From contig JAITLO010000008.1 of assembly GCA_031277855.1 (NCBI GenBank), positions 248,001 through 312,000 on the forward strand: a stretch of DNA of 64,000 bases, in the 5' to 3' direction. Positions 8,731 to 17,680 of this stretch are shown here, piece after piece; the stretch's first letter is position 1; each line of letters begins with the position of its first letter. The stretch comes from Acidovorax sp. (GTDB lineage Bacteria; Pseudomonadota; Gammaproteobacteria; Burkholderiales; Burkholderiaceae_C). A program made the position numbers and the translations under genes. The notes below the pieces were generated by a model, which worked only from the letters and a program-made list of their open reading frames with translations, was not told where the DNA came from and searched no databases.

Positions 8731-9453
8731 TCAGTTGCTGGGGAGGCTCGCCTTGAGCGCCTGCAGCGCGGCCTGCATCTGTGCATGCTGCTGGGCATAT
8801 TCGGGCAGATCGGCAATCTCATTCAACTCTTGCTGCATTACGGCTTGCACGCGCCCGGCGAATGCCGACCACTGTGCTGGCGCCATGAGTTGCTGGGCGC
8901 TTTGCAGCAGATCGCTGTCCACGCCATGGGCCAGCGACAACTTACGCACGGCATTGAGGGCAAAGGGCGGGCACAGCATGAGCTGCAGCGCGGTCGAGCA
9001 CGCCAGGCGCCGCTCGCTATGGCCCTGGCGGCCGTGGCGCAGCGTCAGCAGGGCGATCCACAGCGTACACAGATAGATCAGCGCGAGCATGACAAGCAAG
9101 ATGGCTTCCGAATGCAGTGCAAACAAGGCAATGGGCAGGGCCATGAACAATGCTGCCGCCAGCAGATACAGCGGCAGCGCAAAGCCCTTGAAACTGGCCG
9201 CATGTGCGGCAAGGGCCTGGGCGGGAGCCGGCGCGCCAGGCAGGGCGATGTGCGCAGGGTCCCAGCGCAGCCGGTACAAGGGCTGGTGCAGCAGCCACAG
9301 CGGCGGCCACAGCAGCCATTGGCGGCGCAGCGCAAACCCTTCGGTGGCCAGCCGCGCCAGCCACTGTCCACGCCCTCGGCGCAGCAGGCCTTGCTCGGGC
9401 TGCAGTGCCAGGGCAGCGTCATACAGATAGAACAGGGCGATGGCCAAAACCAT
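8731..9453 (-). CDS. Hypothetical membrane protein
   Basis: A 240-residue protein I do not recognise. The ATG at 9453 starts directly at a hydrophobic helix (MVLAIALFYLYDAALAL); the upstream TTG at 9507 lies across a terminator and is less likely. After a basic soluble stretch with WLLWPPLWLLHQPLY there are two adjacent strongly hydrophobic helices at about residues 100-150 (LPLYLLAAALFMALPIALFAL and ILLVMLALIYLCTLWIALL). A Gln/Ala-rich helical tail follows. It is probably an inner-membrane protein with three helices. Its codon use resembles that of its neighbours. Confidence 0.7.
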   Translation of the reverse strand: MVLAIALFYLYDAALALQPEQGLLRRGRGQWLARLATEGFALRRQWLLWPPLWLLHQPLYRLRWDPAHIALPGAPAPAQALAAHAASFKGFALPLYLLAAALFMALPIALFALHSEAILLVMLALIYLCTLWIALLTLRHGRQGHSERRLACSTALQLMLCPPFALNAVRKLSLAHGVDSDLLQSAQQLMAPAQWSAFAGRVQAVMQQELNEIADLPEYAQQHAQMQAALQALKASLPSN

Positions 9454-9504
9454 CTGCACTTCTGCGGAAATTGTGAAATACAAGGCGCGGCGCTTTCGTG
9501 GCGG

Positions 9505-9541
9505 CAAAAAACAAACCCCGCGATCTTAGCGATACGCGGGG
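9505..9541 (-). terminator. Rho-independent terminator of the DUF2167 gene
   Basis: CCCCGCG (9516-9522) pairs with CGCGGGG (9535-9541) around a 12-nt loop. The minus-strand transcript continues into TTTGTTTTTT. It lies 21 bases beyond the DUF2167 stop codon and just upstream of the next minus-strand gene. Confidence 0.75.
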
Positions 9542-9562
9542 CCGGCGTGGAAGCAAGAACAA

Positions 9563-10414
9563 TCAGTCGTTCTTCTTGCGCTTGAAGAAGCGGCCAATGC
9601 CGGCGAACAAGGCCACCACGGCAGCGGCAATGAACTTCCAGCCAGCGGCCAGGAAGCCGCCAATCACGCCCCACAGGCCTTTTTTGGTGGCCACGGCAGC
9701 GGCGCCGCCCAGCACCAGGGCGCCCAGGCTGAAGGCGGCCAGCTTGTCACCGTTTTTGAACTCGGCGTAGCTCAGACCGCTGTTGTACTGAAAGCCTGTG
9801 AGCAGCTTTTTGAATTCCTGGGTGTCTTGGCCCAGCGTGTCGACATCGGACACCAGGGTGGCGCTCATCACACCGGTACGGCCCAGAATGCGCGAGGTGT
9901 AGTTCACATTGCGCTGACCCGATTCATCACGCAGGCGCAGGCCCCATTCCAGGCGGCGTGTGCTTTCGTCATAGTGGGGCGGGACTTCCCAGCCCTCGGT
10001 ATAGACCGCTTCCAGGCCCAGTCGCTGGCGCTCCTTGTTGCTCTCCTTGTCGTCGGCCTGCATGGACTTGAGCAGCTCGGCCGCGTCGATTTTCTCGTCG
10101 TCCTTCACATAGCCGGTCTCATCGAAGGAGAACACCACAAACCAGTCCAGGGACTTGGGCGCGATCAGATAACGGTCGCTGCTGGGCGGGTTGCCCATGG
10201 CCTGCAGCAGCGTGGAGGTATCGGCCGGGTCCAGAAAGGCAAAGCCTTCCGGAATGGCGATGCTGGCTTTGCCGGCAATATGGCCCTGGCCTTTTTCCAC
10301 CCAGTGCAGCTGCTGAATTTCCGGAGGCAGCTCGTTGGCAGGCTCGGCATTCTTGGCCCAGGCGCCCAAAGACAGTGACAGGCCGAGCACAGCTGCGGCG
10401 ACGGACTTGAACAT
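9563..10414 (-). CDS. DUF2167 family membrane protein
   Basis: A 283-residue protein matching DUF2167. A signal peptide (residues 1-20, ending GAWA) is followed by an exported domain with IPEGFAFLDPADTSTLLQAMGNP and the conserved FSFDETGYVKDDEKIDA. Near the C-terminus are two hydrophobic glycine/alanine-rich helices (about residues 225-272) and a basic tail, FFKRKKND. Most of the protein should therefore face the periplasm, anchored at the C-terminus. The biochemical role of the family is not established. It carries its own terminator and stands apart from the transporter upstream. Confidence 0.85.
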   Translation of the reverse strand: MFKSVAAAVLGLSLSLGAWAKNAEPANELPPEIQQLHWVEKGQGHIAGKASIAIPEGFAFLDPADTSTLLQAMGNPPSSDRYLIAPKSLDWFVVFSFDETGYVKDDEKIDAAELLKSMQADDKESNKERQRLGLEAVYTEGWEVPPHYDESTRRLEWGLRLRDESGQRNVNYTSRILGRTGVMSATLVSDVDTLGQDTQEFKKLLTGFQYNSGLSYAEFKNGDKLAAFSLGALVLGGAAAVATKKGLWGVIGGFLAAGWKFIAAAVVALFAGIGRFFKRKKND

Positions 10415-10560
10415 ACAACTCTTCCCTTTGTTATGAATCTAGTGGCGCGCATTGTAGGAGGGCCGTCTGTGTCGTCTTGTAGGTCCCGGGGAGATCAATT
10501 GCAAAACATCCAAAACAGGGTGACTGTTTGGGGCCAGGCGCGTGGCGTTAGCGCATGTTC

Positions 10561-11796
10561 TTAGCCCAGGGCCACGCCGGCTATGGCGCCCAGCAGCACC
10601 ACGGCCACCGGTGGCAGGCGGCCCACGGTGAGCAGCGCCAGATAAAGCAGGGCAAGGGCACAGTCCTGCCGGCCCAGGATGGCGCTGGTCCATACCGGGT
10701 CATACAGCGCGGCCAGCAGCAGGCCGACCACGGCCGCGTTCACGCCAGCCAACACGCGCTGGGCAGCTTGGGCTGTGCGCAGCCAGGCCCAAAAAGGCAG
10801 AGCGCCCAGCACCAGCAAGGCCGCAGGCAGAAAAATGGCAAACAAGGCCAGCAGGCCGCCAGCCCACCCCGTCCAGGCACCCAATGGCAGCAAGGCGCCC
10901 AGGTAGGCCGCCAGCGTGAACAGCGGGCCGGGCACGGCCTGGGCGGCGGCGTAGCCGGTCAGAAACTGCGCGTTGTCCAGCCAACCGGGTTGCACCACGC
11001 CGTTTTGTAGCAGCGGCAGCACCACATGGCCGCCGCCAAACACCAGCGCACCCGCCTGGTAGAACACGCTGCCGGCCTGCCATAACGGCGACTGCGTGGC
11101 ATAGGCCAGCAGCGGCAATGCCAGGCCCAGTGCCAGGCACAGCAGCAAAAGGGCTGCTCCGGTGCGGCGCGAAATATTCACCTGCAGTGTGGGCTCATTG
11201 CTGGACGCAGCCGATGCCGCAGGCAAGGCCGGGCGCACCCAGCGCCAGCCTACGAGGGCTCCCAGGGCAATCACCAGCAACTGCACGCCCGTGCCGGGCA
11301 ATGCCACGGCCAGCACGGCCGCACCCAGGGCCATGGCCGCACGTAACCGGTCAGGGCATAGGCTGCGGCCCATGCCCCAGACTGCCTGGGCCACCACGGC
11401 CACAGCCACCAGTTTGAGTCCGTGCAGCAGACCGGAGTGAGCCCACTGCACGCTATGCGGGGCCTGCGAAAGGCCCACGGCCAGGGCCATCAGCAGCAAG
11501 GCCGAAGGCAGCGTAAAACCCAGCCATGCGGCCAGCGCTCCCCAGCTACCTGCACGCAGCTGGCCCAGGGCCATGCCGACCTGGCTGCTGGCCGGGCCGG
11601 GTAGAAATTGGCACAGCGCCACCAGATCGGCGTATTGCGCATCGCTCAACCATTGCCGGCGCTGCACAAAAGCCGTGCGGAAATAGCCCAGGTGGGCGAC
11701 GGGACCACCAAACGAGGTCAGGCCCAGCTGCAGAAACACGGTAAAGACCTGTAGCACCCGCCGCCAATGTGGGTGTGGGGCGGTCACAGAAGTCAT
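10561..11796 (-). CDS. chrA: Chromate transporter family protein (ChrA, two-domain)
   Basis: A 411-residue CHR-superfamily membrane protein with two homologous halves. The first carries FLQLGLTSFGGPVAHLGYFR and LVALCQFLPGPASSQVG. The second carries ALVFGGGHVVLPLLQ and FLTGYAAAQAVPGPLFTLAAYLG. These FGGP/FGGG and PGP motifs define the family, and about 10-12 helices are visible. Known members export chromate, some with sulfate antagonism, but many paralogs have no proven substrate. The ATG at 11796 (MTSVTAPHPHW) is preferred over an upstream frame to 11958 that overlaps the EVE gene. There is no ChrB regulator nearby. Confidence 0.9.
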   Translation of the reverse strand: MTSVTAPHPHWRRVLQVFTVFLQLGLTSFGGPVAHLGYFRTAFVQRRQWLSDAQYADLVALCQFLPGPASSQVGMALGQLRAGSWGALAAWLGFTLPSALLLMALAVGLSQAPHSVQWAHSGLLHGLKLVAVAVVAQAVWGMGRSLCPDRLRAAMALGAAVLAVALPGTGVQLLVIALGALVGWRWVRPALPAASAASSNEPTLQVNISRRTGAALLLLCLALGLALPLLAYATQSPLWQAGSVFYQAGALVFGGGHVVLPLLQNGVVQPGWLDNAQFLTGYAAAQAVPGPLFTLAAYLGALLPLGAWTGWAGGLLALFAIFLPAALLVLGALPFWAWLRTAQAAQRVLAGVNAAVVGLLLAALYDPVWTSAILGRQDCALALLYLALLTVGRLPPVAVVLLGAIAGVALG

Positions 11797-11827
11797 GGAG
11801 CAAGAGGCAAGAGAGGCAAAAGGGGCA

Positions 11828-11859
11828 AGAAAGCGCTGCGTGCAGGAGACACGCAGCGC
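11828..11859 (-). terminator. Hairpin terminator after the EVE-domain gene
   Basis: GCGCTGCGTG (11833-11842) pairs perfectly with CACGCAGCGC (11850-11859) across a 7-nt loop. It starts four bases after the EVE gene stop on the minus strand. The minus-strand tail (TTCTTGCCCCTTTT) is only partly T-rich, whereas the plus-strand side carries TTTTT, so it could act in both directions. Confidence 0.6.
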
Positions 11860-11863
11860 GTTT

Positions 11864-12352
11864 TTACATGGCGTTTTGCAGCAGCACGCGGTGAATGTAG
11901 TCCCACTCCTCAGGCGTGACCTCGGTGATGGACAGACGATTGCCCCGCTGCAGCACACGCATCTCCTGCAGTGCTGCGTGTTCGCGCAGCTCGGGAATCA
12001 GGATGGGGCGGGTCTTGTACAGGGCCTGCACATCCAGCAGCAGCCAGCGCGGTTTGTCGCGCGGGCTCTTGGGGTCGTAATAAGGGGAGGCGGGGTCGAA
12101 CTGGCTGTCGTCTACCCGCAGATGGCCTGCAATGCGGGCCAGGCCGTAGATGCCGGGCTCGGCGCAGCTGGAGTGCCAGTACAGCACACCATCACCCACA
12201 CGCATTTGGTCGCGCATGTAGTTGCGAGCCTGGTAGTTGCGCACCCCATCCCAGGCAATGGTCTGCCCGGGGGCGGCCAGGGCATGGTCTATGGAATAAG
12301 CGTCTGGCTCGTTTTTCATCAGCCAGTAGCGGGCGGTGGAGGCATCGGTCAT
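11864..12352 (-). CDS. EVE domain-containing protein
   Basis: A 162-residue single-domain EVE (PUA-like) protein, related to thymocyte nuclear protein 1. Hallmarks are YWLMKNEPDAYSIDHAL, the WDGVRNYQARNYMRDQM block and VGDGVLYWHSS. EVE domains are thought to bind modified bases in DNA or RNA. Free-standing bacterial versions have no settled function. The usual length is about 150-165 residues, so the gene is complete. It is followed at once by a strong hairpin, and the chrA gene starts 68 bases beyond its stop. Confidence 0.9.
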   Translation of the reverse strand: MTDASTARYWLMKNEPDAYSIDHALAAPGQTIAWDGVRNYQARNYMRDQMRVGDGVLYWHSSCAEPGIYGLARIAGHLRVDDSQFDPASPYYDPKSPRDKPRWLLLDVQALYKTRPILIPELREHAALQEMRVLQRGNRLSITEVTPEEWDYIHRVLLQNAM

Positions 12353-12411
12353 GGCCGCAATGATCGCCGATTTGCGCCATGCCCTGCATCGAGAGCCTCG
12401 GGGGTGCGCTC

Positions 12412-12438
12412 AAAAAAACAGGTGCCTTGTGGCACCTG
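12412..12438 (-). terminator. Rho-independent terminator of the GlsB-like gene
   Basis: CAGGTGCC (12419-12426) pairs with GGCACCTG (12431-12438) over a TTGT loop. On the minus strand the stem runs into seven T (12412-12418). It lies 65 bases past the stop of the gene at 12504. Confidence 0.85.
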
Positions 12439-12503
12439 AAACACGAGCGAGCGATGAGGAAACAGGAAAGCGTTGGGAGTGAAGATTGAGGTGGTGTCGG
12501 TGT

Positions 12504-12755
12504 TCAAGGGCCTTTGCTGCGCACCAATTGGTAAAGCGCCAGCAGGGCAATGGCGCCTGCGATCGAGGCAATCCAGCCCGCAGGCTGACCAGGCAGATAC
12601 AGACCCAGGGCCGCGCCCAGGTAGCTGGCCAGAAATGCACCAACGATACCCAGCAGCATGGTCATGATCCAGCCCATGCTGTCGTCCCCGGGTTTCAGCG
12701 CGCGAGCGATCAATCCGATGACCAGACCCACAGCCAAAGTGCCTAACAACGACAT
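12504..12755 (-). CDS. GlsB/YeaQ/YmgE family stress-response membrane protein
   Basis: An 83-residue small membrane protein with three hydrophobic helices: LLGTLAVGLVIGLIARAL, a Gly-rich middle helix (WIMTMLLGIVGAFLASYLGAAL) and a C-terminal one. The GWIMTMLLGIVGAFL block typifies the transglycosylase-associated/GlsB family. Members are induced by stress in several bacteria, without a proven activity. The start at 12755 is set by an excellent ribosome binding site (AGGAGGT) nine bases upstream. The longer frame to 13007 is an overlap with the DsbA-like gene and is rejected. Confidence 0.9.
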   Translation of the reverse strand: MSLLGTLAVGLVIGLIARALKPGDDSMGWIMTMLLGIVGAFLASYLGAALGLYLPGQPAGWIASIAGAIALLALYQLVRSKGP

Positions 12756-12886
12756 CACGTACAACCTCCTATGCAATGCACAAATTGTAGAAACTGTGCA
12801 GGGGGCGGGTTGTCGGACAGAGGCTTTTTGGAATGCTTCCCGCAAGCGCGCCGACAGTGGGCGTAGCTGCCGTGCGCTTGTGGGTG

Positions 12887-13591
12887 CTATGCCTGCAGCG
12901 CAGCCAGCCAGCGCTGCAGGCCTTCTTGCCAGGCCTTGGGTTGGCCCAGAAAGGCCGAGGCATCCACGGGCTGCAGCTGCGGTGCCGGGTCGGCTGCGGT
13001 TTGCCACGACAGCGCCCAGGTGGGAAAACCCTGGCCACCCACTTGCTGCAGCATGCGGCGGCTGTCTTGGATATGGGCCAGCGTGGGGTCGCCCAGCTGG
13101 CCCACATAGGTCGCTGCAAATGCCTGAGGGTCCAGGCCTGCCTCGGCGGCGATTTGTTGCAAGGTGTCGGCGTCGCTGATGGTGCGGCCTTGCACATAGT
13201 GGGCTTGCTGGATGCGGTGCAGCAAATCCAGGGCGTGCACGGCCGGGCGGTCTGCGGGCTGGGCCATGGTCTGCACGGCCAGCAGGGCGGTGATGGGCGG
13301 GGCGGAGTCCAGCAAGGTGCCCACCTGGTTCAGCAGGCCATCGGTATAGGCTTCGCCAAAGGGCTGTCCGGTGAGCTGGTGAATGCGCTGGTCATGGGGG
13401 AGCACATGGGCGCGCCAGTCGGCGGTGATGCGCTTGGCCTGTGGCCCGGCCAGCATGCCGCCGGCATGCCACTGCAGCTGCAGTCCGGGAATATGCCGGG
13501 CCGCATCCACCAGGGGCGCGGCGGCATAGCACCAGCCGCACAGAGGGTCAAAGATGTAATGCAAGGTGGCGCTGGGCTGGGCTTGGGGCAT
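12887..13591 (-). CDS. DsbA family oxidoreductase (thioredoxin-like)
   Basis: A 234-residue cytoplasmic-type DsbA-fold protein. The redox motif CGWC sits at the start of the first helix in YIFDPLCGWCYAAAPLV. The C-terminal cis-Pro region is seen as GGQGFPTWAL. Similar proteins are annotated as DsbA-family or FrnE-like and may act as disulfide isomerases or glutathione-dependent enzymes. No signal peptide is present, arguing against a role in periplasmic folding. The ATG at 13591 is preferred to a TTG at 13636 that adds a Pro-rich extension. Confidence 0.85.
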   Translation of the reverse strand: MPQAQPSATLHYIFDPLCGWCYAAAPLVDAARHIPGLQLQWHAGGMLAGPQAKRITADWRAHVLPHDQRIHQLTGQPFGEAYTDGLLNQVGTLLDSAPPITALLAVQTMAQPADRPAVHALDLLHRIQQAHYVQGRTISDADTLQQIAAEAGLDPQAFAATYVGQLGDPTLAHIQDSRRMLQQVGGQGFPTWALSWQTAADPAPQLQPVDASAFLGQPKAWQEGLQRWLAALQA

Positions 13592-13758
13592 AGGGAATGT
13601 GATGGGGCAGGGAGTCGGGTGGACAGGTCTTTGCAAGGGTTTTGTGCCGCTTGCATGTCAAAAAATGTTTCTGCAGGGGCACAATCTGCGGCTGGTTACC
13701 GGTGTGTGGATGTCGGCTTCAGGGGGAAGCGCAGGCGCTGCGCGCCTTCAGGATTTCC

Positions 13759-15123
13759 ATGCAAGCTTTCACCGAATGGCTCAAGGCGGTCAATGACATC
13801 GTCTGGGGCCTGCCCATTATCGTGCTCATTCTGGGTACGGGCTTTTATCTGCAACTGCGCCTGCGCTTCATGCCGCTGCGCAATATTGCCTACGGCTTTC
13901 GCATGATCTGGCGCAGCCGCCATGCCAATGACAAGGCCCATGGCGATATCTCGCCCTATGCCGCGCTGATGACGGCGCTGTCGGCCACCGTGGGCACGGG
14001 CAATATTGCCGGCGTGGCCACGGCGATTGCCGTGGGCGGCCCGGGCGCACTGTTCTGGATGTGGATGACGGCCCTGGTCGGCATGGCCACCAAGTACGCC
14101 GAGGTGCTGCTGGCTGTGCACTACCGCGAAAAAGACGCCAAGGGCCAGTGGGTGGGCGGCCCCATGTATGCCATCAAAAACGGCCTGGGCCGCAAGTGGA
14201 AATGGCTGGGCACGCTGTTTGCCATCTTCGGCGGCCTGGCAGGCTTTGGCATTGGCTGCATGGTGCAGTCCAACGGGGTGTCCAGCGCCATGCATGATGC
14301 CTTTGGCATTCCGTTGTGGGTCACGGGCCTGGTTTGCGCGGTGTTGACGGCGGCCGTGATTCTGGGCGGCATTCAGCGTATTGGCGCCGTGGCGGAGAAG
14401 CTGATTCCCGCCATGTGCATTGCCTATGTGCTGTGTGTCGGCGTGGTGCTGGCGGTGTTTGCCGGCCAGATTCCGCAGGCCCTGGCCACCATCTTCGAGC
14501 AGGCGTTCAGCCCCACGGCGGCCACGGGCGGCTTTATAGGCTCCACCGTGCTGATGGCGATCCGCATGGGCGTTGCGCGTGGCATCTTCTCCAACGAGGC
14601 TGGCCTGGGTACGGCCGGCATTGCCCAGGCTGCGGGCGCCAGCAAGGACCCGGTGTTCTCCGGCATCGTGGGCATGATGGGCACCTTCATCGACACCATC
14701 GTGGTCTGCACCATGACCGGTCTGGCGATTGTGGTCACCGGCGTGTGGCAGGGCGGCGCCAATGGCGCGGTGCTGAGCGCGCAAAGCTTTGAGGCCGCAC
14801 TGCCCGGCGTGGGCAAATATGTGCTGGCCATTTGCCTGGCGGTGTTTGCCTTCACCACCATCCTGGGCTGGGCCTATTACGGCGAGAAATGCTGGACCTA
14901 TCTGGTGGGCCCCATCTGCGAGAAGCCTTTTCGCATTCTGTGGGTGATCGGCACCTACTTTGGCGCTGTGGCCACGCTGGACCTGGCCTGGCTGATTGCC
15001 GACACGCTGAACGCGCTGATGGCCATTCCCAATCTGATTGCGCTGCTGTTGCTGTCCCCCGTGGTGGCCAGGCTGACGCGCGACTACTTTGCACGCAAGC
15101 AAAGCGGTCAGCTGGAGCACTGA
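13759..15123 (+). CDS. Alanine/glycine:sodium symporter (AGCS family)
   Basis: A 454-residue sodium-coupled amino acid importer of the inner membrane. Family blocks are intact: the N-terminal VNDIVWGLPIIVLILGTGFY, the signature ATVGTGNIAGVATAIAVGGPGALFWMW, EVLLAVHYR, and ARGIFSNEAGLGTAGIAQAA. About ten or eleven helices are visible and the length is typical. The ATG at 13759 begins at the conserved N-terminus; an in-frame extension to 13642 contains no transporter sequence. I looked for a glycine riboswitch upstream and did not see one. A terminator follows at 15191. Confidence 0.93.
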   Translation: MQAFTEWLKAVNDIVWGLPIIVLILGTGFYLQLRLRFMPLRNIAYGFRMIWRSRHANDKAHGDISPYAALMTALSATVGTGNIAGVATAIAVGGPGALFWMWMTALVGMATKYAEVLLAVHYREKDAKGQWVGGPMYAIKNGLGRKWKWLGTLFAIFGGLAGFGIGCMVQSNGVSSAMHDAFGIPLWVTGLVCAVLTAAVILGGIQRIGAVAEKLIPAMCIAYVLCVGVVLAVFAGQIPQALATIFEQAFSPTAATGGFIGSTVLMAIRMGVARGIFSNEAGLGTAGIAQAAGASKDPVFSGIVGMMGTFIDTIVVCTMTGLAIVVTGVWQGGANGAVLSAQSFEAALPGVGKYVLAICLAVFAFTTILGWAYYGEKCWTYLVGPICEKPFRILWVIGTYFGAVATLDLAWLIADTLNALMAIPNLIALLLLSPVVARLTRDYFARKQSGQLEH

Positions 15124-15190
15124 TTCAAAACCATAGCTACCCTTGCTGGTAGATGGCGGTTTTCAGCATGAAACATGGCTGAAAACTATA

Positions 15191-15219
15191 AAAGGGGCGC
15201 ATCAAGCGCTCCTTTTTTT
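15191..15219 (+). terminator. Rho-independent terminator of the symporter gene
   Basis: AAAGGGGCGC (15191-15200) pairs with GCGCTCCTTT (15206-15215), with one G-T wobble, followed by a run of T to 15219. A second inverted pair, GTTTTCAGC (15159-15167) and GCTGAAAAC (15178-15186), lies directly upstream. Confidence 0.75.
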
Positions 15220-15234
15220 GTGATCTCTCCAGGC

Positions 15235-16209
15235 TCAACGGGCAGGCGTAATCACAATCTTTCGGAACTCAATCGCGCTATGGTCCCCTTGTAAATAAAT
15301 GGGGCCGGCTGCCGCTTCTTGGCTGTCCAGGGCGCCGCCTGTGATGCCAGGGATCTCTTGGTTGGAGATGATGGTTTTTCCGTTGGCGGTAATGCTGACC
15401 ATGCGGCCGATCAAGCTGATGTCGAATACCTGCCATTCACCAGGCCCCGTGCTGCTCCATTCGCTGGGAGTCAGAAAACCATAAATGGCGCCGAATGAAG
15501 TTCTCCCCAGAGGGGCTTCTTTTTTGTTGTCTTCAATCTGTATCTCATGCCGGCCACGCAAGTAAATGCCGCTGTTCCCACCCGGGGGATATCGGAATTC
15601 GATATGTAATTGAAAGTCGTTGAATACTTTCTCGCTGATGAGGTTCGCGCCTTGCCGTGCATTGGTCAGAATGCCGTTGCGTACCTGCCAGTGACTGTTT
15701 GCACCGGAAGGGCGCCACCCCTCCAGGTCGCTGCCATTGAACAAGTCCATGGGCTGGCCCCAGTTTGGGGCTTTCTCCCGCTTGAGTGCAGGGGCCCGCG
15801 TGCCGCGAAACGGCTGTGGCTGCCCTTCATGGTTGGTGAGCTTGCCTTCGATCTGATCGCCCACCAGCTTGCCCGTCAGCCGTATCTCCTCGGTGTTGCG
15901 CTCCCACTGGGAAGGGATGGAAAACGAGAAATTTCCGTTGTCAAAAGTGATTGTTGAAATGGGCCTGGCACTGCCGAATGCGCCGACGTAACGGCCAACC
16001 AGGGCTTTGAAGCCTGAGTGCTCGACTTCCAGCCATGAAGGCGTTGGCTGGGGTGTATCAAGCAATTCGAGATCCCAGCGACCTATAAGCTGGCTGGAAT
16101 CTGAAGAGGACCCAGGCTTTGCAGTCTTGGAGTTTGACTGTGCATAAAGCATGGGCGATGAAAAAATCAAAATACCGAGAATGCAGTAATTGAAGGTTTT
16201 TTTCAGCAT
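15235..16209 (-). CDS. DUF1080 (3-keto-disaccharide hydrolase-like) secreted protein
   Basis: A 324-residue protein with a signal peptide (ending SSPMLYAQS). An N-terminal beta-rich segment is followed by a concanavalin-like DUF1080 domain from about residue 150. That domain shows PMDLFNGSDLEGW, HWQVRNGILTN, FQLHIEFRYPPGGNSGIYLRG, EIQIED and the C-terminal GPIYLQGDHSAIEFRKIVI. Members bind or cleave modified sugars outside the cytoplasm. The gene and the 285 bases upstream are distinctly AT-rich compared with the neighbours, which suggests lateral acquisition. No other sugar-degradation gene adjoins it; a GH105 lipoprotein lies 15 kb away. Confidence 0.85.
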   Translation of the reverse strand: MLKKTFNYCILGILIFSSPMLYAQSNSKTAKPGSSSDSSQLIGRWDLELLDTPQPTPSWLEVEHSGFKALVGRYVGAFGSARPISTITFDNGNFSFSIPSQWERNTEEIRLTGKLVGDQIEGKLTNHEGQPQPFRGTRAPALKREKAPNWGQPMDLFNGSDLEGWRPSGANSHWQVRNGILTNARQGANLISEKVFNDFQLHIEFRYPPGGNSGIYLRGRHEIQIEDNKKEAPLGRTSFGAIYGFLTPSEWSSTGPGEWQVFDISLIGRMVSITANGKTIISNQEIPGITGGALDSQEAAAGPIYLQGDHSAIEFRKIVITPAR

Positions 16210-16494
16210 AAAGGATGATAGGCATCCAGGCGGAAAATGGGAAGAAATGAATTGTTATTGTTTTGTGGTTTGAATTTTGATAAAAAGATTTAATTTTGAA
16301 AATTAAAAGACAAAAAATATTTGTATGAAAAATGACAAATAAAATCAAGGAGCAGCAGAAGTAAAAAATGCGCTTTGCAAATAAGAAAACAGAGCTTCTT
16401 TGGCCTGCTGCAGGCCTATTTTTGATTTGCAAGCAATGGATTGCGGGGATGGGGCCGGAGCCCCAGCCTGGTTTGCCGTGATTTTTGATAAGGT

Positions 16495-17664
16495 TTACAG
16501 CTTGTGCAGCCGTTCCAAGGCCGCCAGCAAGGTCTCGTCCTGCTTGGCAAAGCAAAAGCGCACCACCTTTTGGTCAAAGCCGTCGCCATAAAAGGCCGAC
16601 AGCGGAATGGCGGCCACGCCGACTTCCTTGACCAGCCATTGGCAGAACTCGGCTTCGTTCAAGTCACTGATGGCCGAGATGTCGGCACACTGGAAATAGG
16701 TGCCCGCCGTGGGCAGCAGCTTGAAGCGGGTTTGCGCCAGGCCTTGGGCAAACAGATCGCGCTTGCGCTGGTAGAAGGCGGGCAGCTCCAGATAGGGCGC
16801 CGGGTCTTGCATATAGCTGGCCAGGCCCACCTGCATGGGTGTGTTGACGGTGAACACATTGAACTGGTGCACCTTGCGGAACTCGGCCATCAGCGCGGCC
16901 GGGGCGGCCACGGTGCCGACTTTCCAGCCGGTGACGTGGTAGGTCTTGCCGAAGCTGGAGACGATGAAGGCGCGCGCGGCCAGGCCGGGAAAGCGCGCCG
17001 CGCTCTCATGCTGGCCACCGTCGAACACCATGTGCTCGTAGACCTCATCGCTGATCAGCAGCACATTGGTGGGTGCCAGCAGGTCTTCGAGCTGCTGCAT
17101 CTCGGCCGCAGTCCATACCGTGGCGCTGGGGTTGTGCGGGGTGTTGATGATCAGCAGCCGGGTCTTGGGCGTGATGGCTGCTGCGATCTTAGCAAAGTCG
17201 GGGCGGAAGCTGCCCGGGGTCAGCGGCACACGCACCACGCTGCCGCCAGCCAGTGCGATATTGGGCGCGTAGCTGTCGTAGCAGGGGTCGAGCACGATGA
17301 CCTCGTCGCCCGCCTGCACCGTGGCCAGAATGGCCGTCAGAATCGCTTGCGTGGCACCGGCGGTGATGGTGATTTCGCTGGCAGCGCTATATGTACGGCC
17401 ATGCAGTGCTTCTATTTTTGCAGCAACCGCCTCGCGCAGCTGGGGCATGCCAGGCATGGGCGGGTACTGGTTGTGGCCGGCGCGCATGGCGTCGTTCACG
17501 GCATCCAGCAAGCTGGGGTCGCAACCAAAGTCCGGAAAGCCCTGGCCCAGGTTGACGGCCTGGTGCTCGGCTGCCAGGGCCGACATCACGCTGAAGATGG
17601 TGGTGCCGACCTGGGGCAGGCGGCTGGGAAATGTGGGCGTGGAGGGGGTGTGTGCGGTGCTCAT
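16495..17664 (-). CDS. PLP-dependent aminotransferase, YbdL/methionine aminotransferase-like
   Basis: A 389-residue class I/II fold-type I aminotransferase. It shows the substrate-entry block NLGQGFPDF, the GATQAILTAI cofactor turn, NTPHNPSATVW, the DEVYEH aspartate and the Schiff-base lysine in SSFGKTYHVTGWKVG. These are closest to E. coli YbdL, which prefers methionine, aromatic amino acids and kynurenine-like donors. It lies directly downstream of cysB, though separated from it by a terminator. A link to sulfur amino acid metabolism is therefore plausible but inferred. Confidence 0.9.
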   Translation of the reverse strand: MSTAHTPSTPTFPSRLPQVGTTIFSVMSALAAEHQAVNLGQGFPDFGCDPSLLDAVNDAMRAGHNQYPPMPGMPQLREAVAAKIEALHGRTYSAASEITITAGATQAILTAILATVQAGDEVIVLDPCYDSYAPNIALAGGSVVRVPLTPGSFRPDFAKIAAAITPKTRLLIINTPHNPSATVWTAAEMQQLEDLLAPTNVLLISDEVYEHMVFDGGQHESAARFPGLAARAFIVSSFGKTYHVTGWKVGTVAAPAALMAEFRKVHQFNVFTVNTPMQVGLASYMQDPAPYLELPAFYQRKRDLFAQGLAQTRFKLLPTAGTYFQCADISAISDLNEAEFCQWLVKEVGVAAIPLSAFYGDGFDQKVVRFCFAKQDETLLAALERLHKL

Positions 17665-17680
17665 CGCTCAATCACGGCAA

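Noticed and set aside
13592-13758. Glycine riboswitch upstream of the alanine/glycine symporter
   Set aside because: The expected tandem aptamer cores are not visible, and the gap is short and overlaps no conserved leader.
13696-15120. Minus-strand open frame opposite the AGCS symporter
   Set aside because: No domain or membrane pattern, His/Ala/Gly-rich; the plus strand has all family blocks.
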